Source: Marsupella aquatica
Taxonomy: Eukaryota; Marchantiophyta
Assembly (NCBI GenBank): GCA_973895155.1
Contig: OZ316891.1
Location: forward strand, 17,484,001 to 17,548,000
Direction of reading: 5' to 3'
Length of the DNA: 64,000 nt
In this document: one piece after another, positions 58,201 to 64,000 of the stretch
Numbering within the stretch: the stretch's first letter is position 1
How the letters are laid out: every line of letters starts with the position of its first letter
Notes under the pieces: generated by a model
Databases searched by the model: none
Seen by the model: the letters and a program-made list of their open reading frames with translations, nothing else
What the model was told of the DNA's origin: nothing
Made by a program: the position numbers and the translations under genes

Positions 58201-58412
58201 TCTAGTAAAGCTTCAATATGATCTCTACCCATATAACTAGTAAAGCTTCAATATGATCTCTACCCATATAACTAGTAAAGCTTCAAATAATATGATCTCT
58301 ACCCATATAACTAGTAAAGCTTCAATATGATCTCTACCCATATAACTAGTAAAGCTTCAAATAATATGATCTCTACCCATATAACTAGTAAAGCTTGAAT
58401 ATGATCTCTACC
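58201..58412. repeat. Tandem repeat, six units of 35-39 bp
   Basis: Units read ACTAGTAAAGCTTCAATATG then ATCTCTACCCATATA. Two of the six carry a 4-bp ATAA insertion after TTCAA, and the last has TTGAA for TTCAA. High identity means a young array. Confidence 0.95.
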
Positions 58413-58890
58413 CTTAGCTAGCTAAATTAACCTTCTACTTAGTTACTAATTGAGAGCATTTAATATATTAAATTTGAATGATACCTTGCTTACTATCCAT
58501 TCAGACAAGTAATTTGTTACATTCTAAGCAACTCGAGTTGAAACTAAGGTTTACTACTAGACACTCAGTACTAAGAGGCACTCACATCCTATCATGGATA
58601 TTAAGACTTCATGTAATATATAGTCTGTATTGATATAATAATTAATTAAAGCAATTATAAAGGTATCCAAGTCCAATTACCTCCACCTATTCAAACTAGT
58701 ATCCCAAAATATTATAATAATTAGTTACTTAAATAGATATACTACTTAGTACTAACCAACAGTAAGTACTAAAGACATGTCTGATTCCAAACTAATTGAC
58801 ATAGACTCCCTCACTCTGACATGTCTAATTCCAAACTAAATGACATAGACTCCCTCACTCTGACAGAGTGACTACTAAAAAACATTTGAC
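58413..58890. other. 3' flank of the transposase-like gene with a 44-bp tandem pair
   Basis: The pair at 58774-58817 and 58818-58861 begins GACATGTCTGATTCCAAACT / GACATGTCTAATTCCAAACT and ends GACTCCCTCACTCT. No gene, and no terminal inverted repeat of the neighbouring element could be recognised. Confidence 0.6.
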
Positions 58891-61800
58891 TTACTCAACA
58901 ATCCCTTCCATGTAGGTTTTGAGTGTTTTCAAAACATTCTTGGGAATGGTCAAACCTCTATCAATTATATTTTTTTCTCTAGAGCGTGACTTGAATCCAT
59001 ACATAGCAGAATTAGCAAATTGCCAACGTTCAGTGGCACTGTCAAACCCAGGATCCACCTCCCAGGTCTTAGTGGTCTGAAAGCAACGTGAATATCGCAC
59101 ATGATCCGGTGCATCATGCTTACCATGTTTAGGCCTCCACCATTGCACTTGGAACATAGGAGCATACCGTGTACTAGTAGGAGGATTCTCATTGCATTGC
59201 AAGTCTCCTGAAATAACTTCATGGTTTGGGTCCACAACACCCAAAGCTCTCACCAACCAGAAAGGTTCTTTCCCATTCTTCTTTTCCCATTCATCCTCTG
59301 GACGGAGAAATACAAAGTGACCCTCTTGAATGTCCTGCAGAGGAATCCAACGTGCAAGTTCTCGCTCGTGTCGAGCACCAACAAATGTTGCAGCTTGATC
59401 CTCCATCTCTTCCAGGTACTCATTCTGAAGCTCCATCATTTGTGGATTCTGTGTACTACTACTAGGCTCCCCCAATGGTTCAGAGGTTCCTGTACTATTA
59501 ACCTTGTAACCAGTTCCGTGGTTGGTTTTTGGCCATAATTCATATGTCAATGCTAACTGTATTTCTGCCTCCCCTTCAATTGTAAGCTCTCCAGATAATA
59601 CTTGCACCACCATCTCCCAATATTTCACCAAAGGAAACCGCTCACGATATGCTGTAGAGGTCTCATCCTTACAACTCTTCTTCAAAAACTCAATGTAACG
59701 ATTAAGGAATGAGATAATTTCTTCAACCTTGCCTCGTACATCACCGGAGATGGGTTTTGCAAATGGTTGACCTTCTGGTATAATGAGAGCATTGGTGCTG
59801 GAATTAGTTCTCCAAATATCACCCTATTCATTAAAAGTGTATTTTATTTTGTTCACTTTTAGGCCTCTAAATGTTCACTTTTTGATCTCTAAATGTACAC
59901 TTTTTAAACCCAAAAGGTACACTATGGTATAATACTCTACACCTAAATGATCAATTGTAAACTTGAGGTGACAAAAATGATCTTGACTAGAAGGAGTCTC
60001 ATCCTAGTTCATTTACAAAAGATGAACATGGTGGTATATCTAATGGCCATCAACTTTGTTTCTTGCCTATTTGTACACTTTTTGAAGGCCAAATGCACAC
60101 TTTTTATTGCCCAAATGTTCATAAATTGAATAATAATTCACTTTTAATGAATAGATTGATAAATGGACCTTCCGGTTGGAGGGTACCAAGGTTGTTTCAC
60201 ATGTGCTTTGTATTGATATATTGGAACAATATCTCTCATAGAGAAAAGAAATGTCACTGGTTTTGAGTGACCCATTATGTCTTTTACCTTGAAAGTTTTC
60301 AAAAACTCTTTGTAAGCTGCAACCTCTTGGATCAACCGTGGGACAAGATAAATGCTTTCACACTCCCAAACCTCAGCCATCAACCCCAAGAGGGTAGAAA
60401 CCTCCTTGTACTTCACTTGGTTGGATACTTTCAAAAACAATGCATCGACATCCTCATGGGTGTGACCAACCATGAGAAACGATATCTGCACTGTTTCAAA
60501 AACCCCTCTACTAACAAGCTCACTGCAAAATGCCATCACGTACTGGTTTTTGTTATCTTTCCCTGAATTATCCAATTGCAAGGTCAGGTGCCTTGGCAAT
60601 GGTTTGAAAGAGGTAGACGTAGCCTTGGAATCAACACCAAATTTGTCTTGGTCATCTTCAGCTCCTTGAAATCTAGCAATTGAGACTTTTTTGGGTTCTA
60701 AGTAACCTACGAGAAATGCTTCAAAGTCCAAAAGAGATTGAAAAATTGGCCTCGTTGCAGCCCAATATAATCCTTCAAGGAGGTCTCCAGATTTGTCCCC
60801 CTTGTAATCCTCCAGATCTCTAAGGCACTTGGCCAATGATGTCACTGTGAAGTCTGCATCTCCCGGCCAAAGCCCAGTGAAACTGAAGTGAGCATACACT
60901 CCGGGATCCCTTCCATGGGTCAACATCCCAATGAGCGCAATGGGGAGCGGTTGACCACTACCAGACAATGATTTAGGAGTGGAGACCAACCTAGGGATCC
61001 TTGTCTTGGCCTGGTCCATCTTGTCATGTATAATGCAAAGATAGTTCTCAGGATCCTTCTTCGCAAGAACCCTATGAGCATAGTAAACATATCTCCTAGA
61101 CATTTGCTCACAAAGATGGCGAGCTCTTCTTTCCTCAATCTCTAAACGCTCTTTCTTTCTTTTCTCCCGCATCAACTGATCTTTGAACTCAGTGCAAAGT
61201 GTACACTTTGCAAATGCACTTCCCTTGTGAAAGTCAAAATTCATGAAGGACTCACTCCAGAGTTTATACATAGTGTTTTCACTCACCTTCACGTAGCCAT
61301 CTAATTCCATTTTTGAGTATACGGTCTCCTCCAAAATCTCTTTCTTCGTGAAACAAGATTGGAAGTCTGTACTCAACCGTGTCAGCCCCGTGAGACCCTT
61401 CATAGGGAAGATGCGGCATGGGTTCTCCGTTTTGGATTAGAATGGACTCCAACAAAGCACGAGCATGCAAGGTGCTTCCCCGTGTCTTGTGTGAACCCTT
61501 GTTTCCGTGGAATCCAACCGTGCAACCTACTTCATATTGATTTTTGTAATCATAATACTTGGCAGTGCTGAATCCATGCATTTTAATAAATGCACCCTTG
61601 CAAACAAGTCTACTTCTTACAACGAAATATCCTTTTGTCTCCACTTCCTTCTCCCTACAGCCAAAAAGAGTGAGAATGTGACTGGTTTTGTTGTCGCTTG
61701 ACATCCCATGGTATTCCCTCCTTATTGCCTGTAGGTCTTCTCTTGGCATGTTGAGGCAACACTTCAACTTACAACAACCTTCTCTTTGGATGGAGTCGAT

Positions 61801-62930
61801 TTCCTCCTCTGTGATTTTCAGTATCGCTTGAGACTCCAAGTGCTTCTTCCTTTTTTCATCTGGGTTGACCTTTGTTCTCTTGATGAAATTATACGGGCGC
61901 TTCGAAAATTCAGTGTCACCTTTCATATCTACCTCTAGATGATCTTGACCATCAATAATTGGTTTCGGAGAAACCTCTTCAATGAGATCCAGAAGAAAAA
62001 TACCCCTTGATATCAGCAGAAGTGAACGGACGGCCCACCTAACAAGACCAGGCACTCCTGGGGAGATATTTGGGAAAAATAGAGGGTCAATCGCGCGTGT
62101 GACAGCAACCCAACGTGATCTGGTCCAAGAACATCATCATCAATTGCACCTGACTCGAAAGGAATTGTGATGATGCCAACCCCCACTTTGGTCTGATTAT
62201 CCTCAGCATACAATTCCACCTCCTCGGTCATCCAATTAGAACGCAAACTATAATCCTTGAAATTATAATTTGAAAAAACATACCATGTGGACAGGTCGTT
62301 TAGCATATCCTGGGAAGAACTCCTCCGAGTAACATCCTTTAAATTCCAGAATACAAAAGTGTCCAATGCTTCCTGAACGGTATCGGCTCCATTGTGAGGA
62401 AAGGGTAACCTCTCCCTTCCTTGAAAAACTTCACATATTTTCACACTAATCCTAGAAGTGCCAAGTCTTTCATTGTGACAGGTCTCATCGGGATTCGTCT
62501 TGAACACAAATCCACGAGCCACAATCTGATTGCCGATCCAGAGCTCGACTTCATCGCCAAATATAATCGAGTCTCCAAAACTTCCCACTGAAGATTTGTC
62601 TGGTACAAAACCGGGAACCGTATCCTTTGCAGAACAAGATGCATCCATTTGTGTTGTCGCTGGAGTTGACTGTGACTTCAAATATGCAAAAGAGGCATCC
62701 CAAATAATGCAGGAGTCGACAGCATCAAACAGGGTCCTGATCGGCGGCAAAGGGTAAGGAATTTCTCGTGATCCCTCATAGCACTTCTCAATGAGAACTC
62801 CTATATGATTACTTCCCAAATCAACATTACGCACTGAGTCACCCGAGTCAACCTTGAGGACGGTCCCGCAAGCAACTTCCACTCCGTCGATTACGAGGCA
62901 AACCTTGTCCCCTCGAAAGAAAATCCCCAT
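58891..62930 (-). pseudogene. Large transposase-like gene (three small beta domains, DDE-like core, reader-like C-terminus), broken
   Basis: Four minus-strand open pieces belong to one protein. N-part (62930-62040): three tandem copies of a small domain, each with G-x-V-LG--x-V, a PLP/PFP loop and a W near its end, which I recall as DUF8039-type. Middle (62055-61390): CCKLKCCLN and the GNKGSHKTRGSTLHARALLE block. Core (61400-60160): HDKMDQ, LTLQLDNSGKDNKNQYV, FLMVGHTHEDVD, a plausible D-D-E arrangement. C-part (59818-58891): GHFVFLRPEDEW, PFWLVRAL, FQVQWWRP, resembling chromatin-reader folds. Breaks: one-base losses or gains near 62110, 61393 and 60175, and a 341-bp insertion at 59819-60159. 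The ATG at 62930 (MGIFFRGDKVCLVIDG) is a guess; upstream exons are possible. The DDE assignment is inference. Confidence 0.65.
59819..60159. mobile_element. 341-bp TA-flanked inverted-repeat element (mariner-like MITE?)
   Basis: The ends are 21-bp inverted repeats with two mismatches, sharing CTATTCATTAAAAGTG. TA lies directly outside each end (59817-59818 and 60160-60161). The body has a periodicity near 22 bp of TGTACACTTTTTGG / AAATGCACACTTTTTATTG. It interrupts the transposase-like gene. Removing it with one TA brings the conserved ...EG-PFIWRT... region together. A TA duplication points to Tc1/mariner-type mobilisation; no transposase is inside. Confidence 0.75.
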
Positions 62931-62963
62931 TTTGAAAACATGGTCCAAATTGTTGGATGTAGT

Positions 62964-63410
62964 TACCTCGAGATCATCTCGAGGTAAAGTGACTACAAAA
63001 ACAAACCAAAAAACCCAAGTGTAGAAGTTTATCCCACAAAATTGTGTGATAGAGAAAATAAGAAACTCTTCTACCTCGAGACGATCTCAAGGTAGAAGAG
63101 GGACCAAAAACTCCAATATGTAAAAATTCAGAAGTATTTAGTTGGAGACGATCTCGAGGTAAAATATGAAATCTCACTAAATAGCGAATTCAGATTCTAT
63201 ACCTCCGACTCTCTACAAACTCAATTATAAGAAGGAAAACTGAATGCACCATTAGAAAGAAGGCAAAAGTGAATAAGTTTGAGGATCAAACTTATGACTC
63301 GAGATGATCTCAAGCCAAGAAGGACATTGTATTTGACAAAGAAACTATTATGAATTTTAAGCCACCCAAAATAAGAACATATAAATGGCTCTAGATGATC
63401 TAGAGGAATG
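62964..63410. promoter_or_regulatory. Five copies of a palindrome upstream of the transposase-like gene
   Basis: Sites at about 62964-62986 (arms TACCTCGAGAT and its exact reverse complement around one C), 63069-63099 (longer arms starting CTCTTCTACCTCGAGA, with mismatch), 63143-63162 (GGAGACGATCTCGAGG), 63296-63316 (GACTCGAGATGATCTCAAG) and 63389-63408 (CTCTAGATGATCTAGAGG). Spacings are about 70-155 bp. The shared core is CTCGAGA-N-ATCTCGAG. Position just before the gene suggests binding sites for its product or subterminal transposition sites; this is inference. Confidence 0.7.
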
Positions 63411-64000
63411 ATTTGGTGCAATTAAGAAAGTAGGCTCCCAGTTTACTTCCAGACACTGAGAAATAGCTTCTAAAAGGCCATCAAATAGAGGGAAAAGGCT
63501 TCCAAATGGATTTTGACCGACACTAGTATAAGCTGAAAAGGTTTGGTTTTCTAAAAGATAGGAGCTCAATTATTTTAGACCTCCTTCAGGGATTAAAATG
63601 AGAATTTCTTGAAAATATCCTAAACACAAACGTAGAGTCCACAACCCTTGAAAAGAACAACAGAAAGAGATCAGAGCAAAAATCTAGAGCCAAAGAGAGG
63701 GAGAGGGAGAGGGAGAGAGAGCAGAGAGAGGCAGAGGGAGAAACAAGCGAGCAATGAAACGAAATGAGAAGAATGACCCGCTGGAGACCAAAGAGAAGCA
63801 ATATATAAAACCCTGACAGACAAAAAGGCCAATAAGACGGCTTGGTTGAACTTGTGTCACGGCTAAACTCGCGGCACGGCTGAAGTACGAATAACAATAA
63901 TGACAACACGTGTGACCGTAATAATGACTGTACGCACCCAACAGGTTGCGTGGCAGCCTGCCTGAGCCTGCACGAGCCCTGGCACGCTTGGCACGGCCAA
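63411..64000. other. Gene-free end of the window with a GA-rich tract
   Basis: 63693-63745 is a (GAGAGG)n/(GA)n purine tract. No gene is supported. If the transposase-like element has a terminal inverted repeat on this side, it was not recognised. Confidence 0.5.

Noticed and set aside
58201-58412. CRISPR-like regular repeats
   Set aside because: Units are directly adjacent without unique spacers, and the genome is a plant nuclear one; this is an ordinary tandem repeat.
1-64000. tRNA, rRNA or snRNA genes
   Set aside because: I looked by eye for TPsiC-box and conserved rRNA words and found none convincing; a covariance-model search would be decisive.

Overview
The window is nuclear DNA of a land plant. 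The genes that can be read are plant-type, split by GT-AG introns of roughly 60-400 bp: the signal recognition particle subunit SRP68, a VAPYRIN, a mercaptopyruvate/thiosulfate sulfurtransferase, Golgi alpha-mannosidase II, two STIG1-like cysteine-rich secreted proteins and an S1 (self-incompatibility-homologue) secreted protein. An intact VAPYRIN is most often kept in lineages that host arbuscular mycorrhizal fungi, but non-host plants such as mosses can keep it too, so the lineage (bryophyte, lycophyte, fern or seed plant) cannot be fixed from this sequence.

Layout. 0-1.3 kb: last five exons of SRP68 (+). 1.3-6.6 kb: non-coding, with degenerate tandem repeats. 6.6-9.5 kb: an intact S1-like gene behind a telobox-like repeat array, then a decayed tandem duplicate of gene and flanks. 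9.5-12.6 kb: no gene recognised. 12.6 kb: broken first part of a cytochrome b5 gene. 14.1-15.8 kb: VAPYRIN as one open exon. 16-25 kb: no gene recognised, but a Helitron-like element, a 1.4-kb inverted-repeat element and several tandem repeats. 26.0-30.1 kb: two STIG1-like paralogues tail to tail, duplicated together with their 3' flanks. 32.2-34.6 kb: a tandem cluster of Helitron-like elements of the same family as the one at 22 kb, one carrying a very GC-rich insert. 37.3-41.6 kb: sulfurtransferase (-), at least 12 exons. 43.7-48.8 kb: Golgi alpha-mannosidase II (-), five exons. 49.4-49.9 kb: pyrimidine-rich minisatellite.

50.1-64 kb is a nest of mobile DNA: a solo LTR with a perfect 5-bp target-site duplication; a dead Copia-type retrotransposon of the same LTR family in the opposite orientation and without a visible 5' LTR; a 638-bp inverted-repeat element inside that Copia element; and a large minus-strand transposase-like gene. 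The last has three tandem small beta-type domains, a CC/KCC plus GNKG middle region, a DDE-like core and a C-terminal reader-like domain. It is broken by single-base frameshifts and by a 341-bp TA-flanked element, and five copies of a palindrome built on CTCGAGA..TCTCGAG lie just upstream of it.

The host genes are unrelated housekeeping, secretory and symbiosis genes and show no operon-like logic. What links the rest is duplication followed by decay. The least explained item is the palindrome array in front of the transposase-like gene.
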